A stretch of 64,000 bases of DNA from Gonatopus flavifemur (GCA_018340375.1 JAFFJZ010000001.1:65030001-65094000), one strand, 5' to 3'; counted from the first letter of the stretch, positions 37,001 through 48,575 are shown. Numbers and translations are program-made. The notes: generated from the letters alone by a model not told the origin.

Positions 37001-40000
37001 ACCAATACTTGTGCCAACACTATTTTATCACTTTTCATCCTTGTAATTCAGTGATGCCAGATTCGAGAACGAGACCGTTTTTACCCTCTCCATCGACCGC
37101 TTCCCCTTTCTCCCACCATGCGGATTAAGTCGGGCGAACGAAAGAGAAAGAGTAATAATCACTCTCTCGCTCGCGAGACTTGATCCACATGGTGGGAGAC
37201 AGGGGAAGCGGTCGATGAAGAGGGTAAAAACGGTCTCGGTCTCGAATCTGGCAATTTGTATTGCCGACGCACATCAGGGTTGGCACGTAATATACTTCGA
37301 AGTATTTTACATAGTCTACGACGACGTATCTTAAGGACTAAACACATAAATGAATAAGCATTGACATAAGCGCAAGTGGGATGCGCAGAACCCCAAAAAT
37401 AGGTTCTGCGCAGCCAGTTATGCTCATGCTTATGCTATTTTGCGTCTTAGTGCACTTCTGTGCCTGGTCCTTTACCTACAAAACCAACCCCCTTGCCTTA
37501 GGAGGGAAGGAGGGTTCAAGTATCATACACATATTACGTTTTTATACCAAGTGTATTACGGTGTACACGATATTGCCTCTATTGTCAATCAACGTTGGCC
37601 CAATATAAATCTTTACGCTAAATCTTTACATGGGTTGGATAACGGTTTCTATCGTTTCCTTTTTCCAGGGAATGTCAAACTCATATAAATATCATATATT
37701 TGGTACTTCATATAGTTTTGATCCTTTTCGAACTGATTTGCACTCATTAAAAATCATTTTACCTTCTATAGTTGTAGTTTCTCGTGCAGTCAAGTCGTTG
37801 GCATCATGAGTGGTTGTATCTAATGCAAGCGCTGACTTCGTGGAATCTTCTTACAGGGAAAATACATTTTTTGATTAATGATGATCGAACTCTCTAATCG
37901 AACATTAAAAAACAACTGTTTGAACACATTGTTCTTTTCTATGTTTTTTATATGATTAGACTTCGTTGAAAGGAGAAAATTCGCTTTATAGATGGAACAG
38001 ATTTAAATTACGAAAGATTCGAAATAAATATTTTAAACATCCGTGACGTCCATAAGGGAAGGTTTTACGAATAAATCCAGGGCATAACGTAAACAAATTC
38101 TGTTCCTCCAATCAAATTGATCCGAATATATAATTGAATTGAAATTCTTTTCTTTTTTCGAGTGAATCATGGATATGTTATTACCCCTAGTAGAAATATA
38201 ATCAGTTTTCCCTATTACTGATGAGGCACTAATGAGGAAAAACTAACCACTAACTTATTGGGAACTGATTTGATAAATATGATTATTAAAATTCATATAA
38301 AACTGATTAAATTCTGACAAGTTCACGGAGAGAAAAAATTTGCTGACGCAACAAAACGAGGTATCATATATAGAATAGCAAAATGTTCAGTATTATATAC
38401 AGAATAGCAAACAGTTTTTGCTGTCACAGCAAAAAATTTGCTGCTCTGGCAAAAGGAACCCAGCAAAAGTAGATTTCGCTGCCACAGCAAATTCCTTTTT
38501 CTCCGTGTTATTGCCTTTATTCACAAGGAACATTAATAGCGTAAATGTTTATGAAAAAATATCCGGTTTGAAGAACATATTGATCGTTATCGAAGTGATA
38601 TATTTCAATTGAAAAAGTACACCTATTTTAGATAGATGTCTTGACCAAAATTCGAAGTATTCCAAAGACATTGAATTGAGTTTGTTCGAATTATTTGATT
38701 TTAGTTTGCTGATCAGTTCCTAACCAGTAAAATGGAAAACCGATCGGTGCCTCATCAGTTGCTAGAGATAATTTCTCCTAGGGACGATTTCATGTTACTA
38801 AAAGAATCACTTCTTATGATGAATTATCACAATACGATAATATTTTCCAGGCTTTTCGAATATGCATTCATTTCATTTGAATTTATCAACAATTTTTGTA
38901 ATCAGGCATTATAATAACAAATATTCAATCACCAGTGAAATTGAGATTGCCAATGTTGAAAGGAGCGGCAGTCGCATGATACCCAGGCATCGGATAATAC
39001 CCGGAATACTGAAGTGGTACCCTGTCATTTCCATACAAACTGCTGCTATAAGCACTATAGTCCAATTTCTGTAAGAAAAAGTATACAAAATATCTAATAT
39101 TCTTGGAATGTATATGTAAACCGAGAGTGAAATTTTTTTATGAGGCTAGATGGATGAGATTTGCATCACAATCCCTAATAAAATTAATCCATGTGTCGTT
39201 TGTGTACAAACGTCGAGTCAAGAATCCAATCCTAATTCGAAGGAATGCCTTGCTAAAAATATCCGTTCGAACCGGTCAGAAAATTCCTGTGAGTTTCCAA
39301 TGGGTTTTGGAATCCTACCAAATGCAATAAGGTTCTAAGAAAATTTCTATCCCCTTTGGTAAATTTTTTACATGTGGAAAAAACTCACAGAACGTTTCAG
39401 AAAACTTTTCTGATCGGTTGAATCTGGTAGAATCTGTGAGACCTTCTGTCAGCAATTTCTATGATAATAATCGGTCAGAAACTTTAATAAATTTAATGAA
39501 TTTCTTGATTGCTTTCGAATCACTATAACTTGATTGTTCTTCCAAAAATCTGCCTTCTCATAGAGAGTAATTTCAGATCCAAAGACGTGAACCTTAGCGT
39601 GTTTGAGGTATTTGAATTTGTCGAACAAATATACGTCATTCGAATCTAAAAACCTGATATTGAAATAAATATTGATAATAATGGGAGACATTTTCCATGG
39701 TTTCACCTAGAAAAATACATCTTGAAGTTAAGTCCTGTGAATCTAAAATATTGAATTTCAAGAAATCATACTTTTTTTGTTTACCTGCGTGGCTGACGAC
39801 ATATTCTGCGTGACGTTTGGAAATGTTGTGTTGCTACTGTTGTAACCGTACGATGAATATTGAGTCATCGAGCTGGGCGTTGTATAAGAACTTAAATAAG
39901 GACTTTGAAGGCTTGATGAATTTTTCACGCCCGTCGTCGATCCATAGGTCGAAGAATTGTACAAACTATGAATAAAATTATTGTGTGAAATTCAATATCT

Positions 40001-43000
40001 TATGTTTCAAAGTGAAAGGAATTTTATGTATCGTGAAATCTTTTTTTTTTGCAATAACTGCGTGGACAGGGTTTCATTGGAAGTGAATATAAAGAAAATT
40101 ATGTGTAACATAGGTGGAGGTTAATACAAATTCCAAATTTTATGTTTCTATTTTTATACAATATATAAATAGAGTGAAAGTGTGAATGATTTGTGATATG
40201 AGATTAGGGATACCTGATATTTACAGTACCGATATTTTTGTATCAAACCTGTATCAAGTTCCAATCGAGATTTCATAAAAACTAGATACTAGACTTTCAA
40301 AAAAAATCGAAATTTTTTGGTTTCTTCGAAACCCGTTTATGAAAACTTTTGAGGAGATGCAAGTAGTTACCTATGAAGAGCAGAGCTCTTAATATTAATA
40401 TTTAGAGGTCGCGCACCGCACTTTTTCATTTCACATTCAAATAACACGGGAAACAATGTTTTTAAAGTTTGGAATTTTTCAATTCCTCAACGATCCACCG
40501 AACTGCTAAGACTATAACATATTCTCATAAAGAATTAAACGATCTACAACAAAGGTCCTAACGAAATTTTCGATAATCCTACTCCTTCGAAAGTTATTCA
40601 AGGTCAAAGTTGAACCTACAAAAAAATTCATGGCTTTTTCCACTTTTTTAAATGTAGGAAATTCCCAGAATTTCCACACTTCCAGCCAAATGTGCAGACT
40701 CGAGATGATGTAAAAATTTAATGTTTTACAGAATTATTACTAGGTTTCATACACAGTCATTGAAGGGTACCCGTTTCCGAAAAACAAGTGTCAACTTTTT
40801 TGACTCCACCCTAACCAACAGAGTAGACTTGAAATAATCTCAAAAATACGAAAATACTTCAAAAAATATTAATCAAAGCCAAATCTTGCAAGAAGATAGA
40901 TAGATTTTTCGATAGATCTGCCAAAAAGTGGAAAAAGTCATGAATTTCTTTGTAGGTTCAACTTTGACCTTGAATAACTTTCGAAGGAGTAGGATTATCG
41001 AAAGGACCTTTTTTGTAGGGAGTTTAATTTTCTATAAGAATATGTTATAGTCTTAGCTGTTCAGTGGATCGTTAAGGAATTGAAAAATTCCAAACTTTGA
41101 AAACATTTTTTCCCGTGTTATTCGAATGGGAAATGAAAAAGTGCGATGCGTGACCTCTAAATATTAATATTAAGAGCTCTGCTTTTCACAGGTGTCTTTT
41201 TACACCTCCTCGAGAGTTTTTATGTACGGGTTTCGAAGAGAAGAAAGATTTCGATTTTTTTTAAAGTCTACTAGATACACATTTTGTATAAACGTATCGG
41301 ACATCCCTATATGAGATATGAATTATTAACGGTGTAAATAAGCAGAATGAACACAAATTAATTTGGGAATCAGTAGAATAAAATAAATGTAGTCAGACGT
41401 TGTATTTGAATTTGGATAATTAGAAAAAAATAGAGGCTTTAACATTCGTGTCATTTGAATACTTAGTTTGTTCATTTTCTATCATGCATTGTTTCGAACG
41501 ATTCAAACTTCAAAATTTCCACCATCTTAAACCAATGGCATGAAAAGGTCTGAAAAATGATTCATTGCAAAAAAGAAAACAGCACAACATTCAAACCTGG
41601 TATAATATTGATTGGCGCCATATAAAGAGCTGTAATCAGCCTTTTCCATAGGATCGGAGAATTCTGGTTGATCTTTCTCATCAGCATTCTCGTCAATGTA
41701 CAATTCTCCTCCTGGCACGCTATCGTTTTCAGGACAATCCTGTACTTCGTTTTTAACCTCAGCTTCTGAGAAAATAGGAATTCGTGAAAGAGATGAATGA
41801 TTGAATAGTAAGAAGCAAGACTTATAGTACAAGTTTTCTACGGTTGATTTACGGAAATTATTCTAAAATATTTTAAAATTGCCCTGAGGATTTATGAAGC
41901 TGAAACTAGCAGCCGATTGTTGTAACTTCTGATTAAACGTTGTTGAAGCTTTTTTCATACCTGAAATCGATTGAGCAACTTTTCACTAAACGTTTCAGAT
42001 GCTCAAATCCTCCATAAAAATCTTGTTTAAAAAGTTGTAACAATCGGCCGGCAGTTTCAGCTCCATGAGGATTTTAATACAATTCGCTAATGTCTATAAA
42101 ATAAAACCCTTTTTTGCAAACTGTCGAAGAATTTTAGAATTCTAAAATACGCTGATAAAAGAACTAGTTGTAGTTCGCGAATCAATTTGGTTTCCTCGAA
42201 TATTTGATTGGTTGATTAAATAGCTGTGGCAGCTACTCACTTTTTAAGCTGCCTTTTTTCACTGCTATAACTAAAATAACCACAATAGAAAATCGTAGCT
42301 GTGACTGTGCTAGTTTTGTGGTTGATATTTGGATGGCCAAATAATTTAGCTGTCGAATTTTTGCTGAGGTGGATACATTTCTTGCTGTTATCGCTAAGTG
42401 AGTAGCTGTGACGGCTAAAAAATACCTTCCGTAGTACCTAATTTTTAATTATTCAAATGATAGTTAATTATTTTTCTCCGTGAAGATTTGGTAACTATAA
42501 ACAAACGACTTGGATGCGAATCTGTTTATCGATAATTGTACACGGAAAAAAGTAACTGGCAACGAGATGGACAGCCATTTTTTTAGCTCCTATAGCTAAG
42601 TTTCCAATGCCGGAGCAAAGTTTTTACTTTCATCAGCTAGATTTTAGCTGATGTTGATGATAAATTGGCTGTCCTGTGGGTGCTATAATATTTAGTTACA
42701 ATAGCTGAAATTTAGTTGATACAGCTAAAAATTTCTTTCCGTGTAGTTGAATATTTATTTTGCCATATCCAACAACGAGATTTGGTATACTGGAAAAAAT
42801 ATTTATTTGTAGGAATGAAATATTCAATTAGATGCAAAAACTGATTACTTGTAGCGAATAAATTATTCATTTAGAAGACCAATTTATTTGGGACAAGCAT
42901 TCCATTATTTGATTCGATTAAATATTTCATTAATTTTGAGAAATATTTTATGGTGAGAGACCAAATAAACTATGTATTTGGTTGGAAGGAATTTTCCTTT

Positions 43001-44130
43001 TCAGTGTAACTCTTATCGAATATTGGTACACTGAGAATCCAATTTTTTAGGCTGGAAGAACATTCTTTTTTTCCTCATTCTAATGAATCTTTTCCCAATG
43101 GAAGAAGTTTTCATCAAATTGCAACAAAGAATTTTCAAATCGAAACAGAAATATATTGCTTCTTCGATTCGAAGAATGGCGTTTCAATTCAATGAAAAAT
43201 TTTTACATTGGAAACAAGATTTATCAGAATGAGGGCAAAAAAATTTCCTTCCAGTCTAAGAAATTGGATTTTCAGTGCAACTATAGGTAAATCCTCCTCT
43301 CGGTGTAATTGAAAAAGAATTATTATTTGGAAATTTCCAAGTATCCTTCTGTGCTGGAAATTTTTATAAATCTATGTGTAAACACCGAAAAGGAAATGCT
43401 TTGGAACCCTACACTGTTGAAAATTTCATTCATTTTTCAAGTACACTTGTAAATTAAATTTTCAGTGTTTGGTGATTGAATCAAGAATTCAGTTGAATAT
43501 AATTGATTTTTTAATTTTTGCTTCATTTGTGATTGAAATTTTAAGAAATTTTTCAGTCACATGAATGGAAATTGCTTCTATCACACGTGATTGAAGCTCC
43601 ATGCAGAAATTTCTAACAGTGCGGTCGAAAAGAAGAACAGTATAGAATTCCTTTGTTCAACCGAATTTTCGGAACATTTTCACTCCAAAAACAAATTTTC
43701 AAAATATTATATAATTTATGTAGAATTATATAAAAATCTTGACTCGATCTTCCTCCTTTCGTCTACTCTTCTGAGTGAATTAAAATTAGCAATGATTCAC
43801 TAATCTCAAATTTCATTCAAATACCGGCCTGAAATTTTGATAATTTCAGTTTGGACTTGAAACATCAACATTTCATAACAGTTCATAGGAAGAAGTATCT
43901 TGACTCTGCCTCAAAAATCATCTCTCGTTAAAGCGTATTTTTTGGGTCATTCTGAATACACGTTATAAAGATTTATCTCGTATAAACAAAATTGAGAGAT
44001 TGGTTTACCATTACTTGTACTGCGAGGATGCGGCACTGAAGCTTCTGTGGATGAAGACGGATTGCCAGCATTGTCTAAGACTCCCGCTGGTTTTGTTGGA
44101 TCATTGTCTTCGGTTAACATATCACTGCAC
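31082..44130 (-). CDS. eya: Eyes absent (Eya) transcriptional co-activator and phosphatase, N-terminus unresolved
   Basis: Eight exons on the - strand join in frame: 44130..44009, 41765..41597, 39965..39785, 39068..38933, 37849..37763, 35235..34970, 31791..31335 and 31263..31082, for about 532 visible residues. Exons 1-5 encode the variable Ser/Thr/Tyr-rich transactivation region ([33 protein letters not shown]). Exons 6-8 encode the C-terminal Eya domain, a HAD-type aspartate phosphatase that binds Sine oculis/Six. Motif I is [18 protein letters not shown], motif II includes NILVTSTQ, the lysine region is [10 protein letters not shown] and the late acidic motif GDDSDEE; the protein ends [34 protein letters not shown] and [12 protein letters not shown] are near-invariant in the family. 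The first visible exon contains ATG ([13 protein letters not shown]), which may be the start of one isoform, but an acceptor lies 10 nt before it, so an upstream exon exists. Eya acts in the nucleus in eye, gonad and muscle development. Confidence 0.9.
32070..32460. repeat. Degenerate foldback in eya intron
   Basis: GGTCCATGAAGCTCCAGAAA on the left and TTTAGAGCTCCATGG on the right, with GCAAAATTTTGCTACGTA inverted nearby. A related copy is at 59290-59660. Confidence 0.5.
32570..32766. mobile_element. MITE in eya intron (TACACAGTAAAAA ends)
   Basis: The ends TACACAGTAAAAAGTCTTGC and TTGTTACTGTGTA are inverted, with flanking TA dinucleotides. The arms contain CATTTTTACG. Confidence 0.7.
32802..33055. 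mobile_element. Foldback with AAGGTGATACCAGCG ends
   Basis: Left AAGGTGATACCAGCGACCCC, right GGGGCCGATGGTATCCCCTT. The core contains ATATCGCTCTG(C/T)A as in 30121 and 53357. A left-end fragment recurs at 52490-52555. Confidence 0.65.
33650..33924. mobile_element. Foldback rich in GAGTGAAA motifs
   Basis: Imperfect inverted repeat with several TCACTC / GAGTGA modules, in an eya intron. Confidence 0.5.
34351..34597. mobile_element. Tc1/mariner-type MITE in eya intron
   Basis: TA + CACTGAGAGAAATAATGA at the left is matched by the inverse + TA at the right. The arms exceed 100 bp and include GGCCCAATAACATATT. This is the most intact of the CACTGAGAG group. Confidence 0.85.
35331..35622. mobile_element. 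piggyBac-like MITE with TTAA duplication
   Basis: TTAA-TCCTCTAGGGATAC at the left and TATCCCCAGAGGG-TTAA at the right. TTAA is the exact target duplication of piggyBac. The interior repeats ACTGGGTCAAA / TTGGGTCAAACTGACCC. Confidence 0.65.
35728..35830. mobile_element. Small GC-tipped foldback
   Basis: TGTCGCGCGCGACACCAT at the left is answered by ATGGTGTCGCACGCGA at the right. Confidence 0.55.
35863..36372. mobile_element. Inverted-repeat element with CAGACAGACAGACGGA tract
   Basis: GGGTGTGTATCGAGTCCAAA at the left and its inverse near 36335-36372 enclose a CACACA/CAGACAGA tract and GGACCAAAAATTTTTCGGTCC. Class not determined. Confidence 0.5.
37049..37255. mobile_element. hAT-like MITE with CAGTGATGCCAG end
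   Basis: The left end is CAGTGATGCCAGATTCGAG. The right arm ends CTCGAATCTGGCA and then decays. Internal arms match over about 50 bp (ACGGTCTCG, CGACCGCTTCCCC). Confidence 0.65.
37335..37453. mobile_element. Foldback around GGATGCGCAGAACCCC
   Basis: Inverted arms with CATAAGCGCAAGTGGG and ATGCGCAGAACC / GGTTCTGCGCAG around a 6-nt loop. The same ATGCGCAGAA motif occurs in the 24750 MITE. Confidence 0.5.
37846..37855 (-). promoter_or_regulatory. NAGNAG tandem splice acceptor of an eya exon
   Basis: The - strand reads GTAAG AAG ATTCC. Both AG dinucleotides keep frame: the first gives FTEDSTK and the second FTDSTK, a one-residue difference. Confidence 0.5.
38324..38507. mobile_element. MITE with CACGGAGA ends in eya intron
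   Basis: CACGGAGAGAAAAAATTTGC at the left and CCTTTTTCTCCGTG at the right. The interior repeats ACAGCAAA / TTTGCTG. Confidence 0.65.
40205..41309. mobile_element. 1.1-kb long-arm hairpin element in eya intron
   Basis: Left arm about 40205-40650, right arm about 40920-41309, with long near-identical inverted blocks such as CCTACTCCTTCGAAAG and AACTTTCGAAGGAGTAGG. The termini are TAGGGATACCTGATA and CGGACATCCCTA. It fills about two thirds of the 39966-41596 intron. Confidence 0.8.
41884..42075. mobile_element. Foldback MITE in eya intron
   Basis: GCCCTGAGGATTTATGAAGC is answered by GCTCCATGAGGATTTTAA; the inner arms carry GCCGATTGTTGTAACTT and its inverse. Confidence 0.65.
42221..42423. mobile_element. 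TAGCTG-rich MITE, copy 1
   Basis: Inverted AGCTACTCACTT / AAGTGAGTAGCT boundaries with many TAGCTG units between. Copies at 48366, 54470 and 62751. Confidence 0.65.
42539..42745. mobile_element. TA-flanked MITE with CACGGAAAAAAG ends
   Basis: TA + CACGGAAAAAAGTAACTGG at the left and CTTTCCGTG + TA at the right; the interior is rich in TTTAGCT. Confidence 0.65.
42786..43008. mobile_element. TA-flanked MITE (AAATATTTATTTGT type), copy 1
   Basis: CTGGAAAAAATATTTATTTG at the left and CCTTTTCAGTGTA at the right. It matches 56983-57230 in reverse orientation. Confidence 0.7.
43027..43279. mobile_element. TA-flanked MITE with CACTGAGAATCC ends
   Basis: TACACTGAGAATCCAATTTT is answered by AAATTGGATTTTCAGTG; the arms are A/T-rich with CCTCATTCT inverted. 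Confidence 0.7.
43410..43622. mobile_element. MITE with ACACTGTTGAAAATTT ends
   Basis: ACACTGTTGAAAATTTC at the left and GAAATTTCTAACAGTG at the right; imperfect arms. Confidence 0.55.
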
Positions 44131-44449
44131 CTGAAAAATATTTCGTGAAATTTAATTGAGATATCATACATTGAAGTATATAGAACATTTTGTACGAAGT
44201 ATATCAAAGGATTAATATAAAAGTTATCTAATTTTTATTGATATTTTTTGAAAATATATATGTGAAAAGTAGATTGCTGCCATAGAAGGAAGATAGATCT
44301 CGTTTTCGACATGACTAATTCGAAAGAACATACGATGAACACCCAAAATTCCTTTTACTAGGGAGACACGTTGATAGGCGCAAAAATGGAAATTAGTTCT
44401 TTGAAGATGGTTCAAACATCAGGTTATTTAATGGTCAAGTCTTTTATTA

Positions 44450-44650
44450 TTGCCGATCTATTACATATAGAAGGGGTGGAGTGATCGGATGGGTAGGCGT
44501 ATACCTTGAACCTTTTCAACTGGCCAATGAAGTTTCCTTTCACCTCGTTACGTATCCTTTATATTGCCAAGTTCCTCCTCCGCCCTTAGATAATGTATGT
44601 TCGAGTTACTTTTACCTGCACATAACTTTCGCCCTACACGAACTGATTTT
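44450..44650 (-). promoter_or_regulatory. Candidate promoter or 5' exon region upstream of the first visible eya exon
   Basis: Repeat-free and richer in G+C than its surroundings. The - strand carries TATAAA (44558-44563), an upstream AGGGCGGAGG GC box, CATTGGCC and then a GT donor-like AAG|GTATAC. Position about 430 nt upstream of the eya exon fits a leader exon. Speculative. Confidence 0.22.
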
Positions 44651-45157
44651 TTCATGGCGCAACAGAGATGCATTTTGCGAGAATTCAAGATATTGTTTTT
44701 ATTATAGAAATAAAGTACTCGTGAAAAAAAATATATAGTAATCGAATAAACGTGACAGCTATTTGAACCATTTAACCAAAGTGATTCACGTCGTTGATCG
44801 AACTAATCACACTTGTCGGATAAACATGCGAGTGGCTGCGGCAACTACTTGATAACTGTTGATTGGTTCAAAGTCGTCACAGTTGAGTAGCTGACACAGG
44901 TATGATTTTCTTTTCATTTGGGCTGTATCCAAAATTACACTCAATGAACATTTCATTTTTCAATAAGATATATATTTGAGATATGTTTAAGATATTCCAA
45001 ACATATTTTAAGGAATTGAATGTTTATTGGATAAGTCCTTGAATTTTTTCAGGTTCCTCTTTGTGTTTTCACACGGAAGAGAAACTAACTATCGATGTTG
45101 CTAGAGCTTCAGTTAATATAAAAAAAAATCTGTCAACTGTACTGGGATTACAAACCT

Positions 45158-45433
45158 CCACTGTAAAAAATACTTCGGAAAAATTCCAGTACCGTGCTGG
45201 AAGCAATTAATCTCTACATTTGGAGAGGAAAATTACATTCGAATCATGAGAATTCCAGAAAATTCTTGTATTGAGACTAGAAAATTGGAGTAAAAAACAC
45301 GAATTTTCATGTAAAATACGGAAAAATTCCGGTACAACAGAAATTTTCTTGTACGTAAGCTGAAAAATTCGTCATGAATAGAAATTTTTTAATTCTTGGG
45401 TACCAGAAAATTCCAGTTTTTTTTTAACAGTGG
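45158..45433. mobile_element. MITE with CCACTGTAAAAAATAC ends
   Basis: CACTGTAAAAAATACTTCGG at the left and TTTTTTTTAACAGTG at the right; the interior repeats AAAATTCC and GGAATTTT. Confidence 0.6.
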
Positions 45434-45657
45434 ATCCGTCTAGTTCAACGGTTTATCTTTGCCGTGCATATTTTGAAAGGAACGTCCCTTTGAAGCCTTT
45501 CATCAGCCTTGATCATAATCAAAACGTAAAATATTCAATAAAAAATGTTCTACAGATTTGGATTGTGATAAATCCTCATCTTTATGACTTTAAACAAATG
45601 CATGAGATCAATACTCAAATAACCAATTAGAAACAAATGGAGTTTCCAACTGTTTCC

Positions 45658-45792
45658 ACCCTGGTGAAAATCCAAAAGTGAAGGGAGCGGATATTGAAAC
45701 AAATGAAACGTGAAAATGTTTCAATTCCCTCCTAAATTACGCTAAGATGACTCTTCGCTTGCGTTTCCATCGCGCTTCATTTTTACCAGGGT
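45658..45792. mobile_element. MITE with ACCCTGGTGAAAATC ends, copy 1
   Basis: The inverse TTTTTACCAGGG is at the right. The interior TGTTTCAATTCCCTCCT is shared with 50518-50655. Confidence 0.6.
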
Positions 45793-46030
45793 AGTTGTTT
45801 CAACGTGATTTTTGTCTATGTTTACATGAAGACTTCAATTGAGACATCATCAAATGCACTTGAATACTAGAATGTTTTTCACTGATGGAAAAAAGGTATT
45901 GAGACAACAAAATATTGCATCCAATGGTACCTATAAAATATTCCTTTAGATCAATGAAATTTTACTTTAATGAAGAATCGTTTCTTTCATTGGAATAATA
46001 TTTAATCGGTCGAAACAAATATTTTATAGA

Positions 46031-47051
46031 TACACTGAGAAAAATTACTGTAGCTGAAAAGTACAGTTTTTTAGTCACAGTCGCTATATTTTCCCTATCC
46101 CAGTGATTCTCATAGCTACTTCAATGGAAAATATGGCTACCAGGGGGGTGCAACTCACCTAATCACCTTCAAATGTTTCGCGAAACGTTTCGTCACCACA
46201 GTAAACTTCACTTGAAGTCCCTGAACGGCGCTGTCTGTAGCCAAGTCAAAATCACGTGATGTTTTTTTTTGTACACTACGTACGTGATACGAGTGTCAGT
46301 ATCCTCATTATCATATTTGGTTATGTGACATATTCAAGAATTGTATGTATATATCAACACCATTATTGATGATTTGATTTGTCAAGCGATTTCAAATGCA
46401 AAATTAGGCGCCGAAAAATTATCGTATCACGTGACTTTTTCTGACCCGAAGGGAACATGAAGCTCCGACAAATGTTCAGAATAGATCATGATAGGTCAGA
46501 CTGAAGCTCCGTTGGAGCTCAAGTTTAGATTCGTAAATGATTCGTGAATGAACGTTCATCGAACGTTTGCTAAAGGTTCGTTCGAGTTGCAATTTTTCGA
46601 TCAAAGTTTTTTTCAAAGTATATTTTTCCACGAAAAAATGAAAGATTGAGGCATTTCTAACTATAATTGTAATTCCGTCTGAAACATAAAAAACCGAAGG
46701 TTGAATGAATCTTCGTAGAATCTTTAATAAACGTTCTATGAACCTTCATTTAAGCTATTTTCAAGCGGACATTTCAACGTTCATCGGACCTTCGTCGAAC
46801 GTTTCCGAATCTAAACTTGAGCTCCAACGGAGCTTCAGTCTGATCTATCATGATCTATTCTGAACGTTCGTCGGAGCTTCATGTTCCCTTCGGGGATAGT
46901 ACAATCAGCGTCTCTTGCGGACAGTTTGGGAAATATCGAATGGTGACAAAACGTTACGTATAGTTTTTATCGAGTTGCACCCCCCTGATGGCTACTTTAA
47001 TCACAAAAATGTGCTTGCTCTCGTTTTCAGCGCCAGTTTTTTCTCAGTTTA
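46031..47051. mobile_element. Host MITE (CACTGAGAAAAA ends) split by a hAT-like element
   Basis: TACACTGAGAAAAATTACTG at the left and CGCCAGTTTTTTCTCAGTTTA at the right flank the insertion 46141-46987. Confidence 0.6.
46133..46995. mobile_element. hAT-like non-autonomous element, 847 bp, with 8-bp TSD
   Basis: The element is 46141-46987 with inverted CAGGGGGGTGCAACTC ends, flanked by perfect ATGGCTAC (46133-46140 and 46988-46995). Inner inverted arms of about 90 bp at 46445-46534 and 46803-46897 share GACTGAAGCTCCGTTGGAGC. No transposase-sized ORF. Confidence 0.85.
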
Positions 47052-47103
47052 CCATTGGATGAAATATTTTCTTACCTCAATGACTTTTCCCCCCAGTGTT
47101 TTT

Positions 47104-47254
47104 CACTGCAAAAACTGATTTGTAACCAATCTTTGAAAATAAGACATCAATGTCTGAGTATGAAACATCAATGAATTACTTTAACACAATTAATATCTCC
47201 TACATATTTTAAGACACAAATGTTTTATTTTAAAACAGATCAGTTTTTACAGTG
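47104..47254. mobile_element. MITE with CACTGCAAAAACTGAT ends
   Basis: Inverse ATCAGTTTTTACAGTG at the right; the core repeats AAGACATCAATG and AAACATCAATG. Confidence 0.65.
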
Positions 47255-48365
47255 TCGTGATATTCTTCAACGATTTTTATTGTTTAACATAAATTTCCAT
47301 CTTATCCAAATGAATCCTAATTTTTCACAAGTCGAGATATAGGTATTGGAGCAATCTTCGCGCGTTTTGAATTCTAATTAATCAACATAAATAACATATC
47401 TGCCGTGCTCAACGTTAAATGAATTACGTTTTCCCTTTACCATGAAATCTACTGCTTTAACGAGTGGTGTCACATCACCTCACAACACACGCCGGCTAAG
47501 CATTCTCATGTAAATGTAATCTCAGGTTACAGAAATTCATTCATTAATACATGTATTGTTAGACATGAAATTATGAAACATTAATGCAATCGAGAATAGA
47601 AAACCGACAGTACATTTATAATCATATACGTTGAGATAGCCTCGGGAGTCACAAGGATACTCACATTTTGTACTTATTCGTAGGAATCGTTATGAAGTGT
47701 ATATTCATAAACAGTATAATTTGTTATTTTAGTGAAACGCTTATACATCTCACAAGCGATATTGAAAATTATGAAAATTATTCAAATGCGCTAATACCCG
47801 CTGAAATGGAAAATTTGACTGCAGCTACGAATTAGCTATAGCATGGATCATTGAACTCTAGCACCTGCAGCTGGATTTCAATTATTACAGCAACAAAATG
47901 TGCATACGTAGCTGATATATTCAATGTTCCCCAAGTTTGAATCGTTTATAGAACCGAAACGACTATTCTCATTCAGAAAATCAGATGAATCATCGGTGTT
48001 TATCTTCTAAAATTAATTCCTGGGAACCGAAAACATAATTTAAAGAATGCACTTCAAGATTTTATATCTCCAACGGCTGAGTGTTCCGTTATTCGACTAC
48101 GAATTTGTTGAAATGAACGATTCAAACTTCAGTAACATGAAATTTAGCTGCTAATTCAATGGCTGTCCATGTGCTAGCCACTTGCTTGCTGTAGATAGAT
48201 TGTTTTTTTTAGCGTTCATTCCTGCTCACGATTTTTCATAGGAAACTATTGAAAGGAGGAATAATAATAATCCTCGATGAGCGTTTGAAATTGATCCGTT
48301 TTGATTGATTTATAATTTTGAGAAGGTAATTCAATATAGATCAATAGTTTTCCAATTGTATGTGC
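47255..48365. other. AT-rich stretch without recognised feature
   Basis: No ORF, RNA gene or long palindrome recognised. Confidence 0.4.
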
Positions 48366-48575
48366 CCAGAAAAAAATAATTCGCTATGGTAGCTAGGTAT
48401 CAGCTGTGGGAAGTACCTACTTCGTGTGTTTGATATTCGGATAGCCAAAAATATTCATTCGACAGCTAAATTTTAGCTGCTATAGCAATAACTCTTGTCG
48501 TCGCAACCGATAAAAATAGCTACCACAGCTGATTTTTAGCTATCCAAATATCAAACAATTTTTTTTCCATGTGCA
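48366..48575. mobile_element. TAGCTG-rich MITE, copy 2
   Basis: CAGAAAAAAATAATTCGCT at the left; GGATAGCCAAAAATATTCA and GCTATCCAAATATCAAAC inside, as in the other copies. Confidence 0.5.

Noticed and set aside
37041..37263. 8-bp duplication around the 37049 MITE
   Set aside because: Only 6 of 8 positions agree and the right terminus is decayed.
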